Assembly (NCBI GenBank): GCA_022925895.1
Contig: JAKSYS010000787.1
Location: forward strand, 1 to 25,687
Length of the DNA: 25,687 nt
Direction of reading: 5' to 3'
DNA from: Fragilaria crotonensis
Lineage: Eukaryota; Bacillariophyta; Fragilariophyceae; Fragilariales; Fragilariaceae
The notes under the pieces: generated by a model
Database searches by the model: none
Told to the model about the DNA's origin: nothing
What the model saw: the letters and a program-made list of their open reading frames with translations, nothing else
Program-made: the position numbers and the translations under genes
In this document: one piece after another, positions 1 through 10,880 of the stretch
How positions within the stretch are numbered: position 1 is the stretch's first letter
Layout of the letters: the number at the start of each line of letters is the position of its first letter

Positions 1-17
1 GTACAGCAGGTTTCATC
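1..17 (+). repeat. Left terminal inverted repeat of the first transposon
   Basis: This exactly matches the reverse complement of 3537-3553. Similarity continues after a 9-base divergent stretch, at positions 27-33. It is the first base of the window, so the repeat may extend further left. Confidence 0.9.
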
Positions 18-172
18 ACCAAGAAACCTGGCGCAGCACCCAGTACAAAATGTACGTGTAGCCAATAAAAATGTTAGTGATGACGTAATCAAACGAGGAT
101 ATTCTCGTGTTGGAAGCAAGGCGTTTCACATATGAGATTGCATGCCGCTCAACACAACAGTTGCACTCCTAT

Positions 173-243
173 CTATCAACCCAACCCTGACAAGTGCCTT
201 CTTAATACAGTTTAGAATCAATCTGACGAAATTGGGTTGATAG
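173..243. repeat. 12-bp inverted repeat (hairpin) upstream of the transposase
   Basis: CTATCAACCCAA at 173-184 is perfectly complementary to TTGGGTTGATAG at 232-243, with a 47-base loop. It ends 46 bases before the first in-frame ATG of the transposase. It could be a subterminal binding site or an RNA structure in the leader; the sequence does not decide between them. Confidence 0.7.
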
Positions 244-289
244 TCAAGATGGCTGACCAAGGCATTTATACAATTTTGTGAACGCTGTT

Positions 290-3200
290 ATGTTGATTCG
301 CGCCGATCCTTTGTACGGACCTCGAATGTCAAACTGCTGGCTCCCAGCGGCGACATGGGTAGAAGCACTTCGAAGAACGGGACATATTGATGCTGCAATC
401 GTCATTGACGTTCGGAAGTTTAATACGGCAATGTCCAAGGCTACAACATTTGGATCTGTCATGTCGAGATTCGATGGGTCAAACCAGAGCGGAGTCTTCC
501 GAGTCAATTACAATCATCAACACTTCTACTATATAACAAATGAAACGAGACAGGTAAGCTATCCAAATCCGCTGAATAAGGCCTGGAAGGAAAGAGTGCT
601 GGAAACGGCATCAAATGCACTTGTCATTCCATCGACAAGGGCAAGACCTGGTGCTGGTACTCTCCTCGTAAATCATGTCGACACAACTGAATCCACCAAT
701 GGGAATGACGGTGCTGAAGCGATAGAAGAACAGCCATCACCACAGAAACGCCCAAGATTAGAGCAGAGGGAGGAGGGCACTGCACTTATATCATATTGGC
801 CTGATAGCCCTGAAGCACGTCAGCTCTTTCGTCCAAGAAGGACGACGACGACGAGAGCATCGACAGCAGCTGCTGTTACTGACAACGACGCCGACGTGGC
901 GACGCTATGCATCAATGAAACTGCACAAGAGGCAGTGAGGCGAAGAATTAGACTGCTTCAATCTGTGCATGACAGTGAGGACGGCTGGAGAAACATTTTA
1001 ATAGGCAGGGACGAGGATAACTTCTGCAGCAAGGTTGAGATTTTTGAGATTCGGCAGCGGGCAACCTTTCTTTGTTGCGCGTACCAGATAGCCTTGACAG
1101 ATATGAACGAGAGAACTTGGCATGATTGTTGCAGACAGGCTTGCAAGTTTCTGAATAGCCTCGGACTCCGCCAAGCAACATTCTTCAAGACCGTCGCAAA
1201 TTGGAACAAGTTGTTCCGGCAATTTGATGGTTTTCCACACCCCAACCCGTATGTCCAATGTGGAAAGCGTCCACTCCCACGGTTGCTTGAACTTTTTCCC
1301 GATGCCAAGGACCAGATTGTCTCCTTTGGCATCAAGAACTTAGCAACACTAACTATAGAGAGTGTTCACGATTTCCTTGTGACATCAGTCATTCCAAGGC
1401 TAGCAAAAAAACTGGCGGAGCGAAAATGGGGTGACTGCAAGTACTACTGACACTACATGCGATGCTGCTGGCGATGAACTTCCTGATGACAATACCACCA
1501 CACCAATCCATTCATTCTTGCATGCTCACAGACTGGAGTCCGTAGGTTTGACTACAACTTGGCGGTGGATGCGCTGTCTCGGTTTTAAGTATGATTTAAG
1601 AAAAAAAGAGCTTCTATGTTGACGGCCATGAACGTGATGATGTGGTTGCCAATCGGCGAACGTTCTGCAAACGTTATCTAACAGTACACGAGCCCTATTG
1701 TAAACGCTGGGTACAAGTATCGGTTGATAAAGCAAAGGCAATGAAAAATATTAATCTGGCATTTGGTTATTCGTATCATGACATAATCGGAAATGAGGAC
1801 AGGATTGAGTTCCACATTGACTATTGGAATCAAGCAACAAACATCGGCAGCACCGACCGTGAGGACACCGACCACAATATAACACCAACAAAAGCATTCG
1901 CGTTTCTTCGCAGGCACGCCCTTTGATGATAATTGGCCAAGACGAGTGTCTTCGCTCAATACTTGCTTGGAAGCAAGACATGGGTAGGGCCAAAAGGACA
2001 ACGCCCGTTACTCCCGAAGTCCGAAGGCGACGGCTATGCTTTCTGCCTTTGTTTCACGAGAGTTCGGCTTCGACGAGAGATGACAGCAGCCGAGTTAGCG
2101 AAGGTCAATGATGAAAGGCGAGGAACACACAAGACATACCTTGACACTCTGGCTGCCACCGAGATTTTGAAGACCACCCAAAACCGCTCTTAACTGAATC
2201 GCCATTTGTTAAGTATCTATATATGGAGCCAACAATGAAGGTTATTGGAACAGCTATCACATGAGCTTGCAATTCGAAGATGTGGTGGATTGTTTGCAGG
2301 TTTTATACTCGGAATACGATTTCGTATTCTTGTTCGATCACAGCCAGGGTCACGCACGGAAGCGATGCGGAGCGCTGAGTGCTTTTCATATGTCGCGAGC
2401 CTACGGAGGGGCACAGCCAACAATGAGAGACACAACGATTGAACAAGCAGAGGGTTATCTTGGTGTGCACTCACCAAAACTGAATGTTGGCGACACTCAG
2501 TCCATGGTTTTCCAACCACAAGATTCTGGCCCATGGTACCTCTCCCCTCAGCAAAGAGAAGCGCAAAGACATGATCAGGCAACAGGGAAGAGCAGGCGTG
2601 TTGAACGGTCAAAGAAACTCTTAATTAAAGCTCTGTCTGAAGCTGGAGTTGAGATGCCAGAACAACGGGGCTATACAAGGAAAGAGCTGCAAACGTTTGC
2701 AAGACGTCACGGGATTGACTTGTTCGAGGAGAAACAAGGAGTCATTCCAGGGTGGCAAGGAAAGCCTAAAGGTCTTCTGCAAGTCCTTTGGGAGAGGGGG
2801 TTGATTTCGGAGGGTTCATTAGCGAAGTATACATTGGATGGGCGCAAGGATGCAATATCGCAACAAGTTGACTTACAATACTCGCTTCGGCATCTCATGT
2901 CTGAGTGCATCGATTTCAAGAATGAGGAAACAGCCCTCCAACATTTGGGAACTCAACTTGGAGTCAGTGTTGAGCTGACGCCAAAGTTTCATGCAGAACT
3001 TGCCGGTGAAGGCGTTGAATATAGCTGGGCGCAGGCGAAGTCGTTCTACCGACGAGTTCCAGTGTCCCGAAAGCGAGGCGAAAACTTCAAAGAACTTGTA
3101 CGAGAATGCACATGCCCTGTGAATGTTCTGAGCAGAGTGAGAATAGAAAAATTTGCTGCAAGAGCACGTGCATACATTTGCACTTACCACTATCTTGATC

Positions 3201-3412
3201 AGAAACTTGAAGAAGCGAATTCTGCTGCTGCTGGTACTCACGCCACCATGCCAAGTCATATGAAACAAGAGCTTTTGTACAATGAGATTGAGAGGCTCAT
3301 GAAAGCCTTTAAAGGACACCGATGTGCCCTTGATTTTGACCGTGGCTTTGTCAATTCTCAGTTAAGGGAAGCAAATGAAGCAAGAAGAAGTCCTGATGAA
3401 GAAATGGAATGA
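290..3412 (+). pseudogene. DDE transposase, frame-broken
   Basis: One conserved protein can be followed across changing frames. The N-terminal part (290-1450) ends in a helical region typical of a DNA-binding helix-turn-helix. It is followed by WRWMRCLGFKYDL (frame of 1431), then the signature YVDGHERDDVV around 1614-1645, then QDEC (Asp codon 1941-1943), SREFGF (about 2055), FDHSQGH (Asp codon 2336-2338) and a long intact C-terminal part (2222-3412) with AELAGEGVEYSW (Glu codons 2996-3019). These fit a D-D-E triad. I recognise the signature from large transposase-like proteins of diatoms and other eukaryotes, but cannot assign a superfamily. Frame changes occur near 1428, 1610, 1917, 1948, 2033, 2075 and 2190-2222, so no full protein is made as read. 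Some could be sequencing errors; several of the junctions are at A or G runs. The start at 290 is the first ATG of the open frame. Confidence 0.85.
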
Positions 3413-3536
3413 TGCGTTGCGAAGTATGATTCTTCTTCGTCGAGGAGTTTGACTTCAGAAAATCTTTCAGAATTTTACTGTGCGAATTTGTATGCTTAGT
3501 ATGAATTTTACGTAGGGGTACGCCAGGACGGTCGAG

Positions 3537-3553
3537 GATGAAACCTGCTGTAC
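3537..3553 (-). repeat. Right terminal inverted repeat of the first transposon
   Basis: Reads GATGAAACCTGCTGTAC, the exact reverse complement of bases 1-17. The inner CCTGGCG match lies at 3521-3527 (as CGCCAGG). Confidence 0.9.
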
Positions 3554-3574
3554 GAGAATTGGTCTCAATTCTCG
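3553..3574. repeat. 9-bp palindrome abutting the right transposon end
   Basis: CGAGAATTG (3553-3561) and CAATTCTCG (3566-3574) are perfect inverted copies around a 4-base loop, directly adjoining the terminal repeat. It may be chance, a pre-existing target structure, or part of a longer terminus. Confidence 0.6.
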
Positions 3575-3660
3575 GATGATACGGTGCCACGACGTCACGA
3601 CTCACGACTCAACGCAGTGGTGAGAGCAATGGTGGAGCAACTGTCGATGCGACCTCTACA

Positions 3661-3820
3661 GTACTCGAAGTACAGTACTAGGTACTTCAGTACTTAAGCC
3701 CTCCGGGAGTACAATGGTACTCGCAGTACTAGTACTTGTACCAGTACTGTACTTGTACTCAAGTAATCAAGTACTGGAGTACGATGTACTTGTACCCAAG
3801 TACTACGGTACGCAAGTACA
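3661..3820. repeat. GTAC-rich intergenic array
   Basis: I count 20 GTAC tetramers in 160 bases, where about 0.6 is expected for random DNA. They are not a fixed-period tandem repeat. They are mixed words such as AGTACT, CTTGTACC and GGTACT with variable spacing, all self-complementary or nearly so. Similar clusters recur in the other gaps of this window. No gene is present. Confidence 0.85.
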
Positions 3821-5694
3821 TTGCACTCCGCATTCATACTACAGTAGTAGGCCTCGGCAGGTCACGTTAAAATGAACACCTTTTAAAACCTTTAACTTCA
3901 ACCCACACTTTCACTCTTACCATTAAGATAATATTCTACCTTTACCTGTAACTTTGAAGAAATGCACTACCTTGTTTATCTTCAAACCTTTTTAACATGC
4001 AAAAGTATGCTATATGGTAATAACCATTCAAGAGGGGTTGAATAGTTATCTCAGGGATAATTTACTGTGAACCATACTAATGTACAAAAGGAACATTGCC
4101 TAGTAAGTAATGTTATGGGAAGACTTTTCCAATTTAATGTTATGGGGAGACTTTTTTCCATCTTATCACCAATCACGCCAGCTTCATATCTTTGTGCACT
4201 TTTGAACTTGAATCAAGTGCTGCAATACACGGTATCACTGTTGTACACCAATCTTTCTTCTCAAAGGGCAAAATTAAAGGTTAAAAGGATATTTCTACCT
4301 GCAAGTCATTCATATTGTTGTCTTTAACCTAACCTTTAAGTTAACATCTAGCAATTGCTCTCCTACCTTTAAATAAACAAGGTTTTTAGCTCAGCCTCCT
4401 CTTCTTGTTAAAGGGTAAAACACTAAACCTGCCAAGGCCTAACTCACACTCAAATCAACTTGGGTGGAGTACAAGTACAAGTACTCCAGAGGTGTCCAAA
4501 TAAAAAAACCAAAATCTAATTTAACATGCACGTTAAGTTAGAGGTGTGGTAGGAGCTATGCTGCCCATTAAATGCTTTCTCCAATGATGGTTAAATGCTG
4601 ACCCCACCTGCATGAGTAGAATGCAAACAAGATAAAAAATTAAATGGTGGACACAAAAAGCACAAGGTTTGCAATCTCAGGCAGATTTTATTTTGTTACA
4701 AATACTTGGAATACCATATATATTCATACAATATAACTAAGTATAGAGGTTTGGACGGCTACTTGGACTGCATTAGTACTGTAGATAAAACGTACTGGGT
4801 ACGGTTACCGGTACCGGTACTTGTACTACCATGACACATATGCGGCTGTACTCGTACAGTACCGGAAGAGCTTTATGATTCGTCTCTGAGTTGGCCTGTC
4901 TCGTACTCGAGTAATTTCTTGTTCCCAATGCCCGTCTTGATGTCCGACTCATGACTGAAACCTGTCTGATCATGTTGTATAACTTTTTGTATAACTTTCA
5001 CGCTCACTATACAGTATCATGCACTTCGACTGTATCAATTATATTTATACTCTAGCTAGTAGGAGTATGTAGAATCTTCTCTTTAATAGAATCTGTAAGC
5101 TGCTAAATAAAAGGGGAATAACACCAATTAAGTAAGCCATTTTCAATAACATCAATTATCTCGTTATTTACCAAAGCCATTTTTGCTATTTCACGTTTTC
5201 ATATTTGTTATTACAAAAACACAAAATATCTTTTCCCCAAATTGCAATAACAGCACCCTTTCATTCATCGAATCTTGCAATAACACCCATTAATTCTAGC
5301 GTTGCCAGCGTGACAGAATTGCAATTATTACCTGCTCTGCCATTGCGTTTTCCTTTATCATTTCTGCATCAAAGCCAATGAAGCTCAGTAGTGATACATT
5401 GCTGTTTACAATGTTGTTGGCAAGTGTTAACGGAGAATGTGATTCAGTTGATGTGGTCATTTCTTGTTGTCTTGATGAATTTCTGATGTTCATCGTGATG
5501 AGTGCAATATCTTTCATGAAAAGATCCAAAATTCTACGTGGTCACATGTGTAGACATTGTAGGGCCAGATCCACATTTGTCCAAATTCACATGAGCAAAT
5601 GAGTGCATGATGCCAACTTCCACACCTCTGCGCTCTGTTGTATTCACTTTGTTGTCGTCCAAGATCAACGCTCATTCTGCTCACCAGCAGAACC
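3821..5694. other. AT-rich intergenic region, no gene recognised
   Basis: This stretch holds pyrimidine-biased DNA with many TTAACCT/AACCTTT words (about 3870-4440). A 27-bp tandem duplication lies at 4109-4162 (AATGTTATGGG...GACTTTT twice), and a second GTAC cluster has nine copies in 4776-4863. Short open frames (for example at 4067-4327 and 5296-5529) have no recognisable domain and low-complexity composition. Confidence 0.6.
4109..4162. repeat. 27-bp tandem duplication
   Basis: Two adjacent copies begin at 4109 and 4136, each starting AATGTTATGGG and followed by GAGACTTTT or GAAGACTTTT. They differ by a few bases. There is no coding significance that I can see. Confidence 0.6.
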
Positions 5695-6095
5695 ATGCCC
5701 AAGATTCGTGCTTCTTCAAGGAAGAAGAAGGAGCAGCACTTTCCAGGAGACCCAAGATTTGGGATTTCTCTGTCTTGGGAAGGCAGGAGTGGCACTGCAA
5801 GCTCAGAAGGAGCAATTGCAACTGCTGAATGAAACTGCAAGAAAGGACGTCGCGAACAAGAAGAGTGAGGCAGGCACAGTTGAAGACATTGGAAAGAGCA
5901 CAGACAGCGCTAGCGAAACATGAAATCAATGCAGGGTCGCTTACCGAGAAGGATTGGGGCGATGTAGTTGGCTGGGTGCTACCTGAGGCAAAAGTGCCCT
6001 ATCTCTTGAAAGATCTCAAGAAGCGTGATCATATTCTCGCAAAACGCGCAACTTTGCCCAATAAGCAATTGGACCACTTACATTCCTTGAATTGA
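5695..6095 (+). pseudogene. Small Lys-rich hypothetical protein, frameshifted
   Basis: A coherent small basic protein is spread over three frames. An ATG at 5695 opens MPKIRASSRKKKEQHF. A middle part rich in Gln/Leu/Glu follows around 5790-5850 in another frame. The C-terminal part (5858-6095) contains EKDWGDVVGWVLPEAKVP and LLKDLKKRDHILAKRATLP before the stop. The C-terminal block has a conserved look, with Trp-Pro spacing and alternating Lys/Leu. I have a vague memory of similar segments in multicopy diatom proteins, but cannot name a family. At least two frame changes separate the parts, so it is either a decayed copy or affected by sequence errors. Confidence 0.4.
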
Positions 6096-7036
6096 GGTAG
6101 TCCCTGTTGTCCCACCAACACAAGTATACTAGTAATATATATCAACAAAACAATTAAGCATCAGTGGACTAGATTGTAAGCTTTACAATCGCCCTCAAAT
6201 GAGAATTATGCGCATCCGGGATTTCAATTACGAAGTCCCACAAAATTTCTGATGCAAGCAATAATGGGAAATTGAAGATCTAAAAAATCGAATATTGCAT
6301 TTCTAACAATGCAGCCTCATAGCGGACTCGCTCATTATTAACATCTTAGTGAACTGTAAGAGTGAAAGATCAACGGATTGATGAAAGGGATTCGATTTGC
6401 TCCATTAGTGACTCACCTGTCCGGATACTAGCTATGTTAAGGAAAATCTTGGGTGAAAACATCGAATAATCATATCTCCATCATTCAACATCACACATAT
6501 CATACACTCTGGATAGCTAGAAAGCATGCCCGACATCATCTACATTATATAACTTGGGGAAAAAGGGTAAGAAGTGGGCCGTTAAAGCGGTTTTTTCTTA
6601 ATCCAGGTACAAGTACTTGTATTCTACTACCTGGTACGATAGCTAATCGGATCCGGTTGAAGAGTTGAAGTACAAATACCAGGTACTAGCTAGTAGTAGT
6701 ACAAGTACCAGGGTACAAGTTCGTGTATTGGTCCAAGGCATAAAGTCCTACTCTACTAGTAGTACAAGTACGGTACTAGTACTCAGAGGTCAGAATTGTA
6801 TGGGAACCAAGAATCGATAAACGAACAGAAACCTAAAAAAAATCAGTTGACTTTCTCTCAGATTTGAATTCATTTTTAATCACTCTCGTGCACCCAGCAC
6901 ATGGGAGCAACTGTGTTCTGTGCTCGTAATACGGAGTCCCGAGTACAGAATTCCGTGCAACAGCCAACAGAAGCGACCGAGTCGCGCTTTCACAAATTCC
7001 TCGTTGCAGACCCCCAGAATCGCCGTTCATGGGACA
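6096..7036. other. Intergenic region with a GTAC array
   Basis: No gene is recognised. A GTAC cluster at about 6606-6782 has 12 copies that I count, interspersed with CTAGTAG words. The final 200 bases lead into the hydrolase gene and contain its presumed 5' leader, but no confident promoter element was seen. Confidence 0.55.
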
Positions 7037-8799
7037 ATGTCAGTCCCTGTTGTGCTTGATCTGGATGAATCGAAGCTGAAGAGGGAGAAATCACGAGACG
7101 ACAGAACTCGCGAAACAGAGGTGTTGTTCGACGATGACGCTAGTGCAGTCACCTTGTTCTCAGCTCCAGGCAGACAAATAGCAAAACCTCGTACACTGGC
7201 ATGTATTGTCCTTGCCATATTTGTCACTGGGTTCTCTGCGGGACAACTTATGCCGATTGACGACGTCCGAGTTGCTGCGTTCGACGAATACTTTGCGCCG
7301 ACGTCAAGTCCGTCGCGTCGGCCGTATGATGAGGACAGTGTCGGTGAAAGCCCGTCGTGGGACATGTCATCGGTGAAGTCGGGGTCAGATGATGCCCTTG
7401 TATCGCCTCTGATAGAAGCGTTGGAAGATCCACACTTTTCCCTCGACGAACTGATTAGTTTCCTGCCGGATCCTGACCTATCGACCGCAGACACCATCGC
7501 GCTCTATTCAAAAGGAGCATACCAAGCCCTGTATGCTGGCTTGCATCCGGGAAAGCCTTTCCGAATTCTGATCAACGGTGGCTCGTCATCTGCTGGTGGA
7601 GGTAACGTCAATTACAACGATTCATTCTTTGTTCGATTTGGAATTGAACTGGAAACCAGATTCGGCGTTGTGACCGAAATTGTGAACCGGGCGCATGGAG
7701 ATCGCAACTCCATGCACTCCGCAATGTTGGGAGAGACATTCTTTGTTCCGAATGTAGATTTGATCATCTGGGAGTTTAGCATTAATGACCAAAGAGATGG
7801 TCCAACAGACGTACGCAACGAGTTCATTCTGTGGTTGCACAAAATCGTGGATTTGTACGACAACCACCCCCCGCCCGTGCTTCTTGTGTACCTGTGGAAC
7901 AAACCCTTCTCCACCGACAGATACGGGAGGATTATTGCAGACGTCTACGAGGAACACAGACGCCTTGGAGCGGAGTATGACTTCGTGCTGGGACATGTGA
8001 ACTTAGCGTCGTATCTTGACGCTTTCAGGTGGACAACTTATGACCTCACTCGCTATTTTTAGCTGATGCCATTCATCCCAACATATTGGCGCATGCAGCA
8101 GTTGCGAAGTTGATGGCCGGCTTTGTCAATGAGACAATGGAACCTATCGAGCACAAATTTGACTCAGAGACTGAATTTGAATGGACTTGTGGTGACGACA
8201 TGCAAGAGCAATGGCAAATACAAGAGATCTTTGAAGGATTACTTGGTGGCATGCCGAAGGCCGGATTTACAGCGGAAGTACCTCGGACTACAGATACGTC
8301 GTCACCCCGTGTGTTGGTGCCGCACAAAGCGTTTACGAATGGTACTGTCGATTATGATCATCAGCATTTTTCAACTCAACGATACGGAAAGGCTAAGCCA
8401 GGTCGAATTGATCGCCATCGCGGAGTTACAATACCTTGCTGCAGCGATGGCACGTTGGTCTTTGATTTGTCACAAAAATCGCATGTTACTGCTATTCAAT
8501 TCATGTTGCATGAAGTTGAAGGGGTGGATGGTGGAGGTCTTGGCCGACGACACTTGTCGGGCAGTGATCCCACGAAAGAGTTCTTGGATGGAGTCAAGAT
8601 TGCGATCAACAACCAAGACTACACAGGCCAAGTGGTGTCTGCACGTGACTGGAACTGTCTGCTGAGCAACGAACTGTTTTCAACGTGGATAGTTTTGGAC
8701 GAGAGAGATCGCGCATCCCCCGACCATGTATCGTTTTGCCGCGCTGACTCTTCTCCTGCGTCGTATTCACATGCGCTCGAACATTTAATTCTGTTTTAG
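7037..8799 (+). CDS. SGNH/GDSL-type hydrolase, membrane-anchored, with one frameshift
   Basis: This is likely an esterase, lipase or acyl-transfer-type serine hydrolase of the SGNH superfamily acting in the secretory pathway or outside the cell. The ATG at 7037 is the first in frame. Residues 1-52 are a charged cytoplasmic-like tail and 53-72 a single hydrophobic anchor, giving a type II topology. Block I is INGGSSSAGGG (residues 180-189, nucleophile among Ser183-185), and the block III Asn is N250 in WEFSIND. The frame closes at a TAG (8060-8062), but the next frame immediately continues with ADAIHPN (Asp codon 8065-8067, His 8074-8076), the expected Asp-x-x-His block. A missing T in the run of five Ts at 8056-8060 would join them as one protein of about 590 residues. 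No usable intron fits the phase. The last 200 residues (8086-8799) match no domain I know. Whether this is a real null allele or a base-call error is undecided. Substrate unknown. Confidence 0.8.
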
Positions 8800-9690
8800 G
8801 GAGATCTTGCTCTGCATGTGTTATTGCTAATCGAAGGGGTTTTCGAAGTGTTAATGAGCTTTTGACTGTGCAAATCTCTCCGTTTTCCATGTTCCTGGAG
8901 TACTCCAGTAATCGATTAAAAATTAGTGGTGCGACATCGGCACTGATCCGCCGACAGCCATTGACCGGAGCACCGTCAGTAAAGTTTTCAGTCTGGTCCG
9001 ACATCGGCACTGATCTGCCGAAGGGAATGAACGGAGCACTAAGTTCACTAAGTTTTTAGTCTGAACAGAAGCATTATTCGCTTAGATCAGTCGACGACCT
9101 TACTGAGAGGATAGCGATAGTCTGATTCTATATCGACATGTCCCTACTCAATAATCATACCTTTAGTTGGACTCTTTCGCTGTTAGGTTTAAAGTGTTAA
9201 CAAGGTGAAAGCAAACTTCTGGAGCGACCACGAAAATGCTTTCAACGTACTGTGTACTACGTACTGTAGTACTACGTAGTACTCCAAGTAACCGATAGCA
9301 GTACCGGCTACTGTCGGAGTACAGTACATGTAGTAAGATGAAATGAATGTGGCAACTGGCACCTTTCAGCTCGCTATTTGGGTCGTGTTTCGGTGCTGCA
9401 CCAAACCCAAAATTTGATAGCTCAAGGCGTTACATGCCACCTCAAGACGACATGCAAAAAAGACCGCTCAAATGCCCGAAGTAACAGTACCGAAAATCTG
9501 GTAATTCAGTACGCAAGTACAAGTACCCCGAGTATCTCTGATGCTGTTCTCTCTATCATATATATATATCGTAAAAACCCGGTTAAGGGCGACACATGAT
9601 GGTCATTTTCGAACACACGTTTTCGTGGTCGACTAGGCGCCCTCACTTACTCAAATCGATGTCGCTTCGTTCAGGACTGATGTGAGAAGG
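8800..9690. other. Intergenic region before protease 1
   Basis: No gene is seen. It contains a 67-bp tandem duplication (8932-9063) and a GTAC cluster (9247-9327, eight copies counted). An AT alternation CATATATATATATCG at about 9559-9573, some 120 bases before the protease start, could serve as a TATA-like element; this is weak. Confidence 0.5.
8932..9063. repeat. 67-bp imperfect tandem duplication
   Basis: CGACATCGGCACTGATC begins copies at 8932 and 8999. Each copy continues through a CCG-rich middle and GGAGCAC to a TTTTCAGTCTGG or TTTTTAGTCTGA end. The copies have diverged by several substitutions. It lies 130 bases after the hydrolase stop, so it may sit in that gene's 3' UTR. Confidence 0.7.
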
Positions 9691-10880
9691 ATGAAACTTC
9701 AAGCCCTTATAACCCTGCTGCTTCTATGCACAAGACTCAGCATATCAGCAGACTTATTCGAATCTGAATCCGAGCCCGGTGAGATGAAAAACTATTCAAG
9801 TCGCTTTCTCGGAGGGCGAAAACGAAGGAAACCATCAGGACCGAAGGCATCAACGAGGATAAGGACCAGTAGCCGAATTGTAGGGGGAAGTCCTGCCGGG
9901 GCTGAAACGTACCCCTTCATGGTTGCGTTGTATAGCGCTGACGACCCATCTACGTCGCTTCCAGTTTGCGGTGAGCACCGACTTACTTGAAACTCGTATT
10001 CATCTTTGAACTTCAATTTGAGTTCTGACTTCATCTCATTCCCTGACGAACCACAACTTCATGTGCATTTCCTCTAGGTGGAAGTTTAATCACCCCGAAT
10101 GTTGTATTGACCGCAGCGCATTGCATTATGGAAATTAAAACAGCGCAGATTGGAAGATATGACATTGTGCTTGACGAGCCGGGGGTACAAACGTACGTGG
10201 CCTCGGAACGTCGCATGCACCCAACGTTTGACCGCCGCACATATGATTTTGACTACGCCCTACTGAAATTGGATCGACCGCATCCCAATCCATATATGGT
10301 ATCCTTACGAACAACGCCAGAAATTCCTAATTTGTTGACGATTATTGGATGGGGTGCGACATCGGATGGTGGCTCGCAGTCAACTAAACTACTGGCAGCC
10401 GACGTGCGTCGATTCAACACAACCAAATGCCGAAGGAATTACAATCCGGATCCTATAACAAAAAATATGTTTTGTGCAGAAAAAAAGGGAGTTGATGCCT
10501 GTCAAGGTGATTCGGGTGGACCCATAGTTATCAACGGATCGAACATTCAAGTCGGAATAACCTCCTGGGGGAGCGGATGTGCAAACGCTACCTATCCAGG
10601 TGTCTATGCGCGCGTTGACAAAGGCTATTCATGGATTGAAAAAACAGTCTGCTCCGATCTCAGTCCAGGTGACTGCGAAAAAGATGGCAGACTTCCCCTG
10701 GTCAGTAACGAAGGGTCTGCCCAGATGCGAACATGCGAAGAGCAGGATACGTTCATAGGACTTGGAAAGAAGCGGAGTGTACGGAATTGTGCCTGGGTTA
10801 AGGAAAATGCAATCCAACGCTGCCTTTGGTACGAAGATTTCTGTCCTTTGACGTGCGGTGTAGACCGATGCAAGAATTAG
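9691..10880 (+). CDS. Secreted trypsin-like serine protease (S1), protease 1
   Basis: Spliced from 9691-9970 and 10078-10880 (360 residues). Joining restores VCGGSLITPN across the junction. Residues 1-20 form a signal peptide, followed by a basic propeptide and the activation site Arg62-Ile63 (RIVGG). The catalytic triad is His108 (LTAAHC), Asp152 (DYALLKL) and Ser239 (QGDSGGP). Asp233, six residues before the Ser, predicts cleavage after Arg or Lys. SWGSGCA and PGVYARV complete the S1 pocket. After the domain (about residue 285), a Cys-rich tail ends with NCAWV ... RC ... FCPLTC, a small disulphide module resembling ShK-type toxin-fold domains. The in-frame GTG upstream is not needed, because the ATG at 9691 starts the signal peptide. 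It is a paralogue of the protease at 16153, which shares the active-site, DLSP-x-DC and C-terminal segments. Confidence 0.93.
9971..10077 (+). other. Intron of protease 1
   Basis: A 107-bp GT-AG intron. The donor GTGAGC follows TTTGCG; the acceptor CCTCTAG precedes GTGGAAG. Splicing restores the codon for Gly in the conserved Cys-Gly-Gly-Ser motif. The second protease has no intron at this point, so this intron was gained or lost after duplication. Confidence 0.93.

Larger units (their letters stand above)
1..3553 (+). mobile_element. DNA transposon with 17-bp perfect TIRs and a decayed DDE transposase
   Basis: The first 17 bases (GTACAGCAGGTTTCATC) recur as an exact reverse complement at 3537-3553. 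The match resumes at positions 27-33 from each end (CCTGGCG), giving imperfect inverted ends of about 33-40 bp. Between them lies a single long, frame-broken transposase reading (290-3412), with about 290 bp of 5' and 125 bp of 3' non-coding sequence. I do not know its superfamily name. The left flank is outside the window, so the target duplication cannot be read. If the bounding GTAC is the duplicated target rather than part of the element, the element proper is 5-3549. Confidence 0.85.

Noticed and set aside
3870..4440. Repeated TTAACCT/AACCTTT words, considered as interstitial telomeric repeat
   Set aside because: The words are irregular and do not form a tandem TTAGGG-type array.
5296..5529. 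Minus-strand 77-codon frame
   Set aside because: No domain, and it lies in AT-rich repetitive DNA with no support on either side.
8023..8062. A short intron (donor AG/GTGGAC, acceptor TTTTTAG) as explanation of the SGNH frame break
   Set aside because: Joining at that donor and acceptor gives an immediate TGA; no nearby GT has the required phase, and the intron would be under 40 bases.
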